From Sediminispirochaeta smaragdinae DSM 11293 (GTDB lineage: Bacteria; Spirochaetota; Spirochaetia; DSM-16054; Sediminispirochaetaceae): DNA of 64,000 nucleotides. This document shows positions 33,362 through 41,476 of the stretch, in pieces (position 1 is the first letter of the stretch; the number at the start of each line of letters is the position of its first letter). The notes under the pieces are model-generated. The model was given only the letters and a program-made list of their open reading frames with translations, did not search any database and was not told the origin of the DNA. A program made the translations under genes and the position numbers. Location of the stretch: contig NC_014364.1 of the NCBI RefSeq assembly GCF_000143985.1, forward strand, positions 3,224,001-3,288,000, in the 5' to 3' direction.

Positions 33362-34375
33362 TTACTTATTATATTTTTTGATTTCTGCTTTTTCCCATTC
33401 GATAGCCGCCAAGGCAGACTTCAGCTGTTCTGTCATGAGAGTACATTCTTTAATATAATTTTCAGGATTGTAAACATCTGTGGGCATGGGAAGATATCCC
33501 ATATCGGAAACCTGCTTCTGAATCTTCGGATCATCAAGAGCCTTTTTAAGAGCCGCTCTTAGTACTTCCGCGACATCATCGGGGGTTTCCTTACGGACAA
33601 GCCACCAGGTCCACCCGGTAGCGGCCAGCCCATCCAAACCGATGGAGTAGCCAAAATCCTTTACCAGCGGCATACCCGGGAATGCAGGCTGGGGAAGATC
33701 ACTGAGGACAGCCAGGATTCGAACCTCGTCTTTATAGGTGTTGTACCCTCCCGAGTTCATAACATTAAAATCAAGTTCGCCGGCCAGCAGTTCCTTAATT
33801 CCTTCGTTGGAATCATTATAGGGAACATGCCTCGTTACAGCTCCGGTGCTCTTAAGAAGTGACGCCGAAGACATATGGGGAAGAGAAATATCGGCTCCTG
33901 AGCTGTAGCTGAGAACACCGGGATTCGCTTTCGCATACTCAATAAGAGCAGTAAGATCGGGGAACCTGTCGTCGTCCTTGCATACAACGATGGTAAAGGC
34001 ATTGGAAACAACACCGTAGAGGGGTTTAAAATCTTCAAATGTATAATCAGTTTTTCCAAAAAGAGGAGAAAGTATTAAGGGAGCCACATAACCATCAAAA
34101 ATTGTATATCCGTCCGCCGGTTTGGACATCACCGTCATGGCCGCTTTGACACCGCTGGCTCCTGTTGTTGATGTTACGCTCACATTTACGCCAAGATTTT
34201 CCCCCATGGCATTCGCTACAACCTGTGAAGCCGCATAGGTAGCTCCAGGTCCCCAGGGAAAGATATTCTGAATAGGACGATCTGGAAAGTTAGTCTCTCC
34301 CTGCCCGTTGGCAAAACCCGAAACAGCCAGACAAGAAATGAGAACCGCTACAATAGAGATCTTCTTTATACTCAC
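33362..34375 (-). CDS. tctC: tripartite tricarboxylate transporter binding protein (TctC/Bug)
   Basis: 337 residues from a GTG start with an AGGAGA site. The signal peptide ends VSGFANGQGETN, without a lipobox cysteine. The Bug fold is recognisable: FPDRPIQNIFPWGPGATYAASQ binding loop, then TTGASGVKAAMTVMSKPADGYTIF and HVPYNDSNEGIKELLAGELDF. It captures the substrate for TctAB and is the first gene of the sulfate-ester module, divergent from a LysR regulator. Confidence 0.92.
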   Translation of the reverse strand: MSIKKISIVAVLISCLAVSGFANGQGETNFPDRPIQNIFPWGPGATYAASQVVANAMGENLGVNVSVTSTTGASGVKAAMTVMSKPADGYTIFDGYVAPLILSPLFGKTDYTFEDFKPLYGVVSNAFTIVVCKDDDRFPDLTALIEYAKANPGVLSYSSGADISLPHMSSASLLKSTGAVTRHVPYNDSNEGIKELLAGELDFNVMNSGGYNTYKDEVRILAVLSDLPQPAFPGMPLVKDFGYSIGLDGLAATGWTWWLVRKETPDDVAEVLRAALKKALDDPKIQKQVSDMGYLPMPTDVYNPENYIKECTLMTEQLKSALAAIEWEKAEIKKYNK

Positions 34376-34459
34376 TACACCGTCTCCTTTACATTGTGAT
34401 GATAAATGTCAGGAAGTGTGCACGAATCTTGACATAGTTAATTAAACATCGGGTTTGTT

Positions 34460-34478
34460 ATATTGTCTAATACAATAT
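34460..34478. promoter_or_regulatory. LysR-type box 1
   Basis: ATATTGTCTAATACAATAT: perfect 7-bp arms with a 5-base spacer, containing the T-N11-A core typical of LysR sites. It lies between the divergent tctC and lysR-type genes. Confidence 0.65.
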
Positions 34479-34488
34479 TTCTTGATAA

Positions 34489-34507
34489 ATATAAGAAAAT
34501 CTTATAT
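34489..34507. promoter_or_regulatory. LysR-type box 2
   Basis: ATATAAGAAAATCTTATAT: a second perfect 7-5-7 dyad with a T-N11-A core, 29 bases from box 1 centre to centre. A recognition site plus activation site pair is the usual LysR arrangement. Confidence 0.6.
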
Positions 34508-34543
34508 CATGATCTATAAATACTATTTGATTGGGGAGTTATA

Positions 34544-35446
34544 ATCTTACACAAATACCTGGAACATTTTAAAACGGTAGCGGAGACCTCTTCCATATTA
34601 AGGGCTTCGGAAGTCCTCCATATTTCTCAGCCAGCTCTTTCCAGAAGCATAAAGCTTCTGGAAGAGATTCTGGATACACCTCTTTTTATAAGAAAAAATA
34701 AAGGGGTGGAAATTACTGAATACGGGAATATCCTTTACAAACAAGTTTGTTCCATGGGTAATGAATTTAATTATGCCTTACAGGAAATAGACTATCTTAA
34801 GAATCAAAACATCAGAAAACTAACAATCGGTTCCGGCCTGGTCTGGCAGTACAGTATATTCCCCAACGTAATTCAGCAGTTTACCACTCAGTTCCCCGAT
34901 ACACAAATACGGATAATAACTGGTTTCTCCGATACGTTGTATGAACAATTCCTCAAAGGTCAGTTCGATATAATTTTCTGCGATCTTGGCTCACTAAAGC
35001 CAATGACCGGTATTGTATTCGAACACCTGATGAATACGTGTTTCTCTTTTTTTGCGGTATGGAGCCATCCGATTTTTTCAAGAGAAAACATTACAGAACA
35101 GGATTTACTGGATTATGATATCGCTATCTTCTCTCATAGTAACATTCTATCAACACAGAATGATATATCAGACAGGCATCAGATCGACGTCAGGCTTCAG
35201 AGAAATATTAAGTATATAAGCAGTTCCATGATCAATCTTCTGGAAGTTGTCGGTTCTTCCCGATACCTGACACCCATACCGCCGTCGCTGCAACATATCG
35301 CTGAACAATTCGGATTAAAGGAAATAAATCCCAAGCTAAGAAGAGATGCCTTCCCCAGCGGAATGGTGTATCGAAAAGCAGCTCTGAAAAAACCGCATGT
35401 CAAATCGTACATTGATGCAGTAAGAGCTTCAATAAAAACATCATAA
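34544..35446 (+). CDS. LysR-family transcriptional regulator (non-canonical start)
   Basis: 300 residues if read from the intact helix-turn-helix, normal for the family. The N-terminal domain is LHKYLEHFKTVAETSSILRA followed by SEVLHISQPALSRSIKLLEE, then the effector domain (IRKLTIGSGLVWQYSIFPNVIQQF). There is no ATG, GTG or TTG in frame between the upstream TAA and the helix-turn-helix. The only plausible starts are ATC 34544 (5 bases after a GGGGAG site), ATA 34541 or TTA 34547. The first standard start (GTG 34706) would remove the DNA-binding domain. It may use a rare start codon or be silenced by a start mutation. It is divergent from the TctC/sulfatase operon, its probable target. Confidence 0.8.
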   Translation: MLHKYLEHFKTVAETSSILRASEVLHISQPALSRSIKLLEEILDTPLFIRKNKGVEITEYGNILYKQVCSMGNEFNYALQEIDYLKNQNIRKLTIGSGLVWQYSIFPNVIQQFTTQFPDTQIRIITGFSDTLYEQFLKGQFDIIFCDLGSLKPMTGIVFEHLMNTCFSFFAVWSHPIFSRENITEQDLLDYDIAIFSHSNILSTQNDISDRHQIDVRLQRNIKYISSSMINLLEVVGSSRYLTPIPPSLQHIAEQFGLKEINPKLRRDAFPSGMVYRKAALKKPHVKSYIDAVRASIKTS

Positions 35447-35481
35447 GCATATTGAGATGAAGCTGTATTGACTTTGAGAGG

Positions 35482-36738
35482 ATGGATATATATCTTCCGG
35501 AGATAGGTAATGGTATCTTAATGATGCAATGGTTCTCTAATAATATTGATATATGCTTGTCCTTTATTATGTATTCATTCCTGGGATGGGTTATTGAATC
35601 AGCCTACAAAACGTTCAGGGAGCATAAAGGATTTATAAATTCCGGTTTTCTCAACAATCCGCTGATACCAATATATGGCATTGGTGCTGTTATTATCATT
35701 TTAATCGATGCAAAAGTGGGAAATATCCCATTTCCGATAAAAGTCATACTATTTACGATTGTTTGCACAATATTAGAATATATTACAGGTTTTCTTATCG
35801 AAAAAATATTTCGCATAAAACTCTGGAATTATGCCAACAGGACGCTAAATCTTCACGGAAGGATCTGCCTACTCAATACATTCTATTGGAGTTTGTTAAT
35901 TACGGTATTCCTGCTTTATATTCGGCCGATGGTTGAAGCACATCTATTGACATCGCTTTCTTTCATACAGAAGTTTTATATAACTGTCATACTATATGGA
36001 GTAATCGTAACAGATTTTATTATTAGTACCTTGGAATTGAAGAGCACTACCCGTATCATAAACAATATAGTGACAAACATGAAAACGTTTAATGAAATTC
36101 TCGTGGCCTCTTTTTCCAAGAAAATGAAAACACGATTTCTGAAAGTTTTCCCTAATCTTGGTACTATCTATAATGAACAGTTGAAAAATAATTTACTCTA
36201 CACCCTAGAAAAGAAAATCGAACAAAATAATATCAGGAAAGCTATAGGGATTATCATCACCCCCCCTGAAGTACCTGAAGAAATGGATCAGCAGTATGTT
36301 TCCATCGTAAAAGATCTCATAGACGACGAGAACGTACTGAAGATGTCAAATTTTCCTCATCATGACAGTAGTACCCTCAAACATTGTCTGACGGTATCCC
36401 AGGTTTCCTATTATTTGGCAAAAGAATTTAATCTGGATGTGCAATCGACCTCACGTGGATCGTTATTGCACGATTTCTATCTTTATAATTGGCAAGACGG
36501 AGTAAAAAGAAACCATGCTATGAAGCATTCCAAGATTGCACTTGAGAATGCAAAAAAGTTGTTCAAACTCAATGGAATAGAAGAAGATATTATCGTCAAG
36601 CATATGTGGCCACTAACAAACAGGTTCTTCAGATATAAAGAAGCATTTCTTGTAAGCATGGTTGACAAACTTGTATCCGTAGTAGAAGTCAAGAATGCTC
36701 TCAAGAAGATCGTGAACAAAAAGATCAATAAAGTGTAA
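35482..36738 (+). CDS. CmpB-type membrane domain fused to an HD domain
   Basis: 418 residues. The N-terminal ~190 residues resemble the ABC_trans_CmpB family (PF06541): IMYSFLGWVIESAYKTFREHKGFINSGFLNNPLIPIYGIG with about five membrane helices. A helical linker follows. The C-terminal ~120 residues look like an HD phosphohydrolase: LKHCLTVSQVSYYLAKEF, SLLHDFYLYNW (the HD pair), KHMWPL. CmpB-like proteins with such tails are not a well-characterised type. ATG 35521 may be the real start, since the ribosome site for 35482 has no spacing. It is probably membrane-bound with a cytosolic phosphatase. Confidence 0.75.
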   Translation: MDIYLPEIGNGILMMQWFSNNIDICLSFIMYSFLGWVIESAYKTFREHKGFINSGFLNNPLIPIYGIGAVIIILIDAKVGNIPFPIKVILFTIVCTILEYITGFLIEKIFRIKLWNYANRTLNLHGRICLLNTFYWSLLITVFLLYIRPMVEAHLLTSLSFIQKFYITVILYGVIVTDFIISTLELKSTTRIINNIVTNMKTFNEILVASFSKKMKTRFLKVFPNLGTIYNEQLKNNLLYTLEKKIEQNNIRKAIGIIITPPEVPEEMDQQYVSIVKDLIDDENVLKMSNFPHHDSSTLKHCLTVSQVSYYLAKEFNLDVQSTSRGSLLHDFYLYNWQDGVKRNHAMKHSKIALENAKKLFKLNGIEEDIIVKHMWPLTNRFFRYKEAFLVSMVDKLVSVVEVKNALKKIVNKKINKV

Positions 36739-36776
36739 TCTGAAAACTCTCTCTTTGGCAAGATAAGAATTTATTT

Positions 36777-36850
36777 TGAACGCGACGGGATTCGAACCCA
36801 CGACTTCCACCTCCGGAGGGTGGCGCTCTATCCAGCTGAGCTACGCGTCC
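36777..36850 (-). tRNA. tRNA-Arg (anticodon CCG)
   Basis: Cloverleaf on the minus strand: acceptor GGACGCG/CGCGTTC, D-arm with AGCTCAGCTGGATAGAGC, anticodon stem CCACC/GGTGG around loop CTCCGGA (anticodon CCG, codon CGG), and T-loop TTCGAAT. The CCA end is not encoded. It is a single isolated gene between the CmpB-HD gene and the rhomboid gene. Confidence 0.95.
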
Positions 36851-36904
36851 AGTGTGAAGATTACTATAGCGATATGAACGCCCCTCTGTCAAGGTGGTGA
36901 GGGT

Positions 36905-37033
36905 ATGGGAAGTTTACGGTGCATCGAACTGGAGGGGAGAGCCGACCGGCAGAAACGCTGGAAACAGCGGCTTGTCTCACGTGGAGCAATTCTTGACAGC
37001 AATGGCCGGAGCAGGCTATCGTTAGTCACATGA
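36905..37033 (+). CDS. 42-residue leader peptide coupled to the rhomboid gene
   Basis: Short reading frame MGSLRCIELEGRADRQKRWK (first 20 residues), very basic, ending in an ATGA overlap with the rhomboid start. An AGGTGG site lies upstream of its ATG. No family is recognised. The exact stop/start overlap is the main argument that it is translated; it could equally be chance. Confidence 0.4.
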   Translation: MGSLRCIELEGRADRQKRWKQRLVSRGAILDSNGRSRLSLVT

Positions 37034-37587
37034 AGATACGCTATAACGCACCGGTAACCCTCACCTTCGCCCTTATATCCGCGACAGTACTGCTTCTCGA
37101 CCAGCTTTTTGGTCTCCATCTGATCTCCACCTTTTTCATCGTTCCGGGCAAGGGCGGGTTTGATCCCACTTTTGCCCCCGGCTATCTTCGTCTCGTTACT
37201 CATATTATCGGCCATGTGGGATGGCAGCATCTTTTGGGGAATTTTTCCATCATCCTTTTGATAGGTCCGATTCTCGAGGAGAAATACGGCTCTTCATCCC
37301 TGCTTGTCATGATTCTTCTCACTGCACTGATCACGGGACTTCTCAATGTGCTCTTTTTTCCGACGGCGCTGCTCGGTGCCAGCGGGGTGGCATTCATGAT
37401 GATCCTGCTTGTCAGCTTTACGAATATTCGGAGTGGAGATGTGCCCCTCACCTTTATCTTGATCCTTCTCTTCTATCTTGCCAGAGAGGTCATGAACAGC
37501 TTACAGACCAATCAGATTTCGGAATTTGCTCATATTGTCGGCGGGTTCTGTGGAAGTCTTTTTGGTTTTCTGAAGCCGAGGCGTTAA
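37030..37587 (+). CDS. rhomboid-family intramembrane serine protease
   Basis: 185 residues with about six membrane segments, the compact bacterial rhomboid form. Catalytic features are HVGWQHLLGNFSIILLIGPILEEKYG (the HxxxN element), GASGVAFMMI with the nucleophile Ser, and FAHIVGGFCGSLFGF with the base His. It cleaves transmembrane substrates within the bilayer; no client is evident nearby. Its start overlaps a possible 42-residue leader frame. Confidence 0.92.
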   Translation: MKIRYNAPVTLTFALISATVLLLDQLFGLHLISTFFIVPGKGGFDPTFAPGYLRLVTHIIGHVGWQHLLGNFSIILLIGPILEEKYGSSSLLVMILLTALITGLLNVLFFPTALLGASGVAFMMILLVSFTNIRSGDVPLTFILILLFYLAREVMNSLQTNQISEFAHIVGGFCGSLFGFLKPRR

Positions 37588-37614
37588 CTAGCCCGAAAGC
37601 CTCACGTTCCAAAC

Positions 37615-39180
37615 TCATCCATCGACAACAGAAGAGTCTCCATTATAGAAAAGGAAAAAAAGCTCGGAACGGGTCGAAACGGTCGCTTTCTTAAAGATTC
37701 GGGAGATGTGCGTTTTTGTGGTACTCATCGAAATGAACAAGGTGTCGGAAATTTCCTTATTCGTTTTTCCCTGAAGCATGAGAAGGGCTATCTCCTGTTC
37801 CCGACCCGATAGGCCCAATTCCCTGCTCTGCTTCTGAAGTGAAAGGTTCCCTCCCATCTCTTTGTTCGATATCTTCCGCCTTGTTACGTCGGGGTGCTTG
37901 AAAAAGTATGCAAGGCTTAAGAGGTTGATCAACATGAGAAGCAAAAGATAGGAAGCAACATTGACAGGAAGGGAGTTGAGTCTGATATGAATGTTGTAAT
38001 ACTCCAAAAAGGAAAGAGGAAGATAGGTTCCCATCGAAATTCTGTCGTTGGAAAAATAGGCGCTGCTGAGCACCGACCCGAACAGAATCAGCATTGCGAT
38101 AAGAAGGACCCGCGACCCCGGTCTTTTGGCAATGAGAGCCTGAAAGACAACGGCAAAGCCGACACTAAAAAGTAGAAATGCGTATATCTGGAACCAAGAA
38201 TTAATAGGGGAGTAAAAGCGGGCTGGGCTAAGTGTCACAAACAAGAGAATTGCAGCATAGGGCACCAGCAGCAAAAAAACGCTTTTATGCGTCATTCCTC
38301 CGTAAAGTTCATATAAAAAAAGCAGCAGAAGCACTGGAATTGAATAGCTGAGGTAATAACAGATCTTTTGATAAAGCTCCCAGGGGAAATCGGGAAGATA
38401 CGTGAAGATAAGCACATTTGGTGTTCCCACCATGCCGTTGATACCGATAACCAAAAGCAAGGTGGCCAGCAGCCATATGGCGCGGTCTCTTCTGATGATC
38501 CAGAAAGCAAGTTGATAGACGCTCATGGTGAGAAAGACAGCGACAAAGGCCCAGTCGATGAAATAGGACCAGTAATCGACCTGCCACACGGTATCGGGAT
38601 CGGCAAGGAGGATCGATTGGAAGGCGCCCCCCCGCCGATGATCGAAATTGGAGACCTGTAAGATTAATTCGGCATGATCCTCACGTGCATGAAACTCCAC
38701 AACTTGGGGAAAATAACCGGGACGAGAGTTTTCTCTGGAGGTTCCGACAACACCGTTTTTCGCTAACAACGTTCTGTCAAGGTAGAGCATATAGGCGGTT
38801 CCCATGTAGGGCACCCGTAGACAATAGGCATGTCCGGGAATCAATCCATATATCGTAATCCTATATGAGGCATAGCCAAAGCGACTGTCGCTCCAGGTAT
38901 GAGGAAGTACCGTATATTCTGCCTCCTTCCAATCATGAAACGTGAGTGCGTTTCTGGCGAACTCCCACTCACCTTCCAAAGCAAGGGCGAAATGGTCCTT
39001 TCCATGCAAATCAACCATTCCATTCACAACGGGGTGGCTGGAATGCCCCTTTGTGGGGATGAGATAGAGCAGAGCGAAAAAGGATAAGAAGAGCAATGAA
39101 AAAGAGGCAAAACGAAACGGGGTGGGCTCTTTCCACACTCCGGATTCGAGAAACTGTTTCAGACTAATTTTTTTTCCCAT
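37615..39180 (-). CDS. 7TMR-DISM receptor with C-terminal LuxR DNA-binding domain
   Basis: 521 residues in three parts. After a first membrane segment (about 24-42) comes an extracytoplasmic 7TMR-DISMED2-like beta-sandwich (about 50-210: VDLHGKDHFALALEGEWEF, FGYASYRITIYGL, AELILQVSNFDHRRGG). Next is a seven-helix membrane domain (about 215-440). The C-terminus is a LuxR/GerE helix-turn-helix: LGLSGREQEIALLMLQGKTNKEISDTLFISMSTTKTHISRIFKKA. Thus a carbohydrate-type receptor is joined directly to a DNA-binding domain without a kinase. It should either act while tethered to the membrane or be released by proteolysis. A GGAAGGG site precedes ATG 39180. Confidence 0.88.
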   Translation of the reverse strand: MGKKISLKQFLESGVWKEPTPFRFASFSLLFLSFFALLYLIPTKGHSSHPVVNGMVDLHGKDHFALALEGEWEFARNALTFHDWKEAEYTVLPHTWSDSRFGYASYRITIYGLIPGHAYCLRVPYMGTAYMLYLDRTLLAKNGVVGTSRENSRPGYFPQVVEFHAREDHAELILQVSNFDHRRGGAFQSILLADPDTVWQVDYWSYFIDWAFVAVFLTMSVYQLAFWIIRRDRAIWLLATLLLVIGINGMVGTPNVLIFTYLPDFPWELYQKICYYLSYSIPVLLLLFLYELYGGMTHKSVFLLLVPYAAILLFVTLSPARFYSPINSWFQIYAFLLFSVGFAVVFQALIAKRPGSRVLLIAMLILFGSVLSSAYFSNDRISMGTYLPLSFLEYYNIHIRLNSLPVNVASYLLLLMLINLLSLAYFFKHPDVTRRKISNKEMGGNLSLQKQSRELGLSGREQEIALLMLQGKTNKEISDTLFISMSTTKTHISRIFKKATVSTRSELFFLFYNGDSSVVDG

Positions 39181-39265
39181 CGCCCTTCCTACAGCATCTC
39201 CTTTTATCCGCTATGTGTACAGAGTATCACCGGCTCCTTACAAAATCTATGCCCTTCTCCAAAGA

Positions 39266-39294
39266 TTGCCCAACGGCCTTTTTTCTGATATGCT
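39266..39294 (+). promoter_or_regulatory. sigma-70-type promoter ahead of the prfA operon
   Basis: TTGCCC and TATGCT separated by exactly 17 bases. The predicted transcript start is about 39301, two bases before the ATG of the 55-residue protein, so its message would be leaderless. Confidence 0.45.
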
Positions 39295-39302
39295 CATAGA
39301 CT

Positions 39303-39470
39303 ATGAAACTGCAGATAAATCCCCGAGGAAACGGCGCCTGCCCCATCTGTTTACACAATGGCCGCTGTCAACTTCAGATGGCCCTTCAGGAGGCCCTCCG
39401 GGAAAAAGAGAAAAACGAAGAGCTTGAATTGGTCATCTATACCTGCCCCCGTTTTAAGGAGAAATTTTAA
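39303..39470 (+). CDS. 55-residue Cys-rich (zinc-ribbon-like) protein upstream of prfA
   Basis: Small protein with Cys residues in ACPICLHNGRCQLQ near the N-terminus and VIYTCPRFKEKF at the C-terminus, enough for a metal site. A charged helix (EALREKEKNEELE) lies between. It ends 3 bases before prfA and must share its transcript. No ribosome site precedes the ATG; the proposed promoter puts the transcript start almost on it. No family name is recognised. Confidence 0.7.
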   Translation: MKLQINPRGNGACPICLHNGRCQLQMALQEALREKEKNEELELVIYTCPRFKEKF

Positions 39471-39473
39471 GCG

Positions 39474-40541
39474 ATGATCGACAAGTTAGAAAGCATTGCC
39501 TCACGTTTTACCGAGATTGAAGAACGCCTCGGTGAGCCGGATACCATGAAAGACATGCACCTCTACAAGGAGCTGAGTCAGGAGCATGCCGCATTAAAGG
39601 ATACGGTTGAAGAGTTTGGCCACTATAAGGAATTACTCTCCGGTATCGAAGAAACGAAACAGCTTCTTGAATCGGAAAGCGACCATGAAATGAGGGAAAT
39701 GGCCGAGGTTGAGCTTGAAGAGTTGAAAGATCATCTGGAAAAGAGTGAAAAGCGTCTGAAAACTCTTCTTGTTCCCAAGGATCCTCTGGACGGGAAAAAC
39801 ACCATCATTGAAATTCGTGCCGGAACCGGGGGTGATGAGGCTTCGCTCTTTGCCGCCGACCTGTATAGAATGTATTCTCGCTTCAGCGAGCAAAAGGGAT
39901 GGAAGCTGGAAATGATGGAATCCAGCGATACCGAGGTCGGAGGGTTCAAAGAGGTCATCTTTTCTATTTCGGGAAAAGAGGTCTATGGCAACCTCCGCTA
40001 CGAAAGCGGAGTCCATCGGGTCCAGCGGGTTCCTTCCACCGAAAGCCAGGGAAGGATTCATACCTCGGCGGTGACGGTGGCGGTGTTGCCCGAGGCTGAA
40101 AAGACCGATATCGATATCAGCCCGGAAGACCTGAAGATCGATGTCTTCCGTTCTTCCGGCCCCGGCGGACAGAGTGTGAATACCACCGACTCGGCGGTCA
40201 GGGTTACCCACATTCCTACGGGAGTGGTTGTCACCTGTCAGGATGAAAAGAGCCAGCTGAAAAATAAGGCAAAGGCGCTGCGGGTTCTCAGGGCACGTTT
40301 GTATGAGGCGGAAGAGATGAAGCAACGCAAGGAGCGGGACCAGGCAAGAAAGAGTCAAATCGGTTCGGGAGACCGTTCCGAGCGGATCAGAACCTATAAC
40401 TTCCCCCAGAACAGGGTGACCGATCATAGGATCAACCTGACCCTGTACAAACTTGACCAGGTGATGGAAGGTGCGCTGAACGAGTTGATTGACGCGCTGA
40501 AGCTGAGTATCACCGAGGAGCTGCTGAAGCAGCACGCTTGA
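39474..40541 (+). CDS. prfA: peptide chain release factor 1
   Basis: 355 residues, standard for RF1, which ends translation at UAA and UAG. The domain 3 motif [22 protein letters not shown] carries the universal GGQ that triggers peptide release. The N-terminal helical domain ([19 protein letters not shown]) and [15 protein letters not shown]-like [17 protein letters not shown] are RF1 signatures. It overlaps prmC, which encodes the enzyme that methylates this GGQ glutamine, by a TGATG junction. Confidence 0.97.
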   Translation: MIDKLESIASRFTEIEERLGEPDTMKDMHLYKELSQEHAALKDTVEEFGHYKELLSGIEETKQLLESESDHEMREMAEVELEELKDHLEKSEKRLKTLLVPKDPLDGKNTIIEIRAGTGGDEASLFAADLYRMYSRFSEQKGWKLEMMESSDTEVGGFKEVIFSISGKEVYGNLRYESGVHRVQRVPSTESQGRIHTSAVTVAVLPEAEKTDIDISPEDLKIDVFRSSGPGGQSVNTTDSAVRVTHIPTGVVVTCQDEKSQLKNKAKALRVLRARLYEAEEMKQRKERDQARKSQIGSGDRSERIRTYNFPQNRVTDHRINLTLYKLDQVMEGALNELIDALKLSITEELLKQHA

Positions 40542-41470
40542 TGGCCTTACAACAGCCACACCTCCAAAGCTACAGGGATGCCCTGGTCTGGGCATCCGGC
40601 CTGCTTGAAGCAGCGGGAGAAGAGCTTACCGATACCCCCGGATTGGATGCCTCCTTGCTTTTGGCTCATGCCGCAGGAATCGACAGGACAACGGTTTTCG
40701 TCAGGCTCCCGGATAGACTTTCGGAAAAAGAGGCCAATCGGTTTCGCACGCTTATTCACAAACGCCTTACGGGCACGCCGGTAAGCTATCTGACCGGCCG
40801 AAGAGAGTTCTGGGGCCTCGATTTTCTGGTAAACAACGCGGTTCTCATCCCCAGGCCGGACACGGAGACCCTGGTTGAAGCGGCTCTTGAGGCAATCGGG
40901 GCGGGGATGCAGGAGGCAGAACCGGGAAAGGGGATGCGCGGCGGCGGACTTCGTATCCTCGACCTTTGCTGTGGATCAGGCTGTATCGGCATAGCCCTTG
41001 CTTCCGAACTGCCGGAAGCCGAAGTCGTTTTATCCGATATCAGCAGCGCTGCCGTCGATACGGCCTTGAGAAATCGGCAACGACTGTTACCTGTCGATCA
41101 AGATATCGTGGTAATGCGTAGTGACCTGTTCGGGGGGCTTTTTGCAATGGCGCCTTTCGACCTTATCGTCACCAACCCACCCTACCTCACCGATGATGAG
41201 GCAGAGGCAATGGCCTCGGCCGGGTGGGAAGAACCGGACGGGGCCTTGAGAGGCGGAAAGGAAGGCCTTTCACTTATCAGAAAGATCATCCCCGCATCAC
41301 GACACGTTCTCCGCTCCGAAGGATATCTTTTTATAGAATCGGCACCTTCACAAAGTGGCGAAATTTCCCGTATGCTTCAAGAAGAAGGGTTCCTGAAGGT
41401 ATCGGTCAAAAAGGACCTTGCAGGAAGAGATCGGGTTACCGGAGGACAATGGGCGAAAAAGAGGGCATAG
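40541..41470 (+). CDS. prmC: release factor glutamine methyltransferase
   Basis: 309 residues. SAM-binding motif ILDLCCGSGCIGIALASE and the catalytic NPPY (LIVTNPPYLTDDEAEAM) define the HemK/PrmC family; the N-terminal helical domain and SYLTGRREFWGLDF are also conserved. It N5-methylates the glutamine of the GGQ motif in release factors. ATG 40541 shares its A with the prfA TGA stop, so the two are translationally coupled. A TTG at 40538 would add one residue. Confidence 0.96.
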   Translation: MALQQPHLQSYRDALVWASGLLEAAGEELTDTPGLDASLLLAHAAGIDRTTVFVRLPDRLSEKEANRFRTLIHKRLTGTPVSYLTGRREFWGLDFLVNNAVLIPRPDTETLVEAALEAIGAGMQEAEPGKGMRGGGLRILDLCCGSGCIGIALASELPEAEVVLSDISSAAVDTALRNRQRLLPVDQDIVVMRSDLFGGLFAMAPFDLIVTNPPYLTDDEAEAMASAGWEEPDGALRGGKEGLSLIRKIIPASRHVLRSEGYLFIESAPSQSGEISRMLQEEGFLKVSVKKDLAGRDRVTGGQWAKKRA

Positions 41471-41476
41471 AAACAG

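Noticed and set aside
34706-35446. LysR gene starting at GTG 34706
   Set aside because: This would delete an otherwise perfect helix-turn-helix; the real N-terminus must lie near 34544.
39633-40595. 320-residue frame antisense to prfA
   Set aside because: It is a shadow of the highly conserved prfA and prmC genes.
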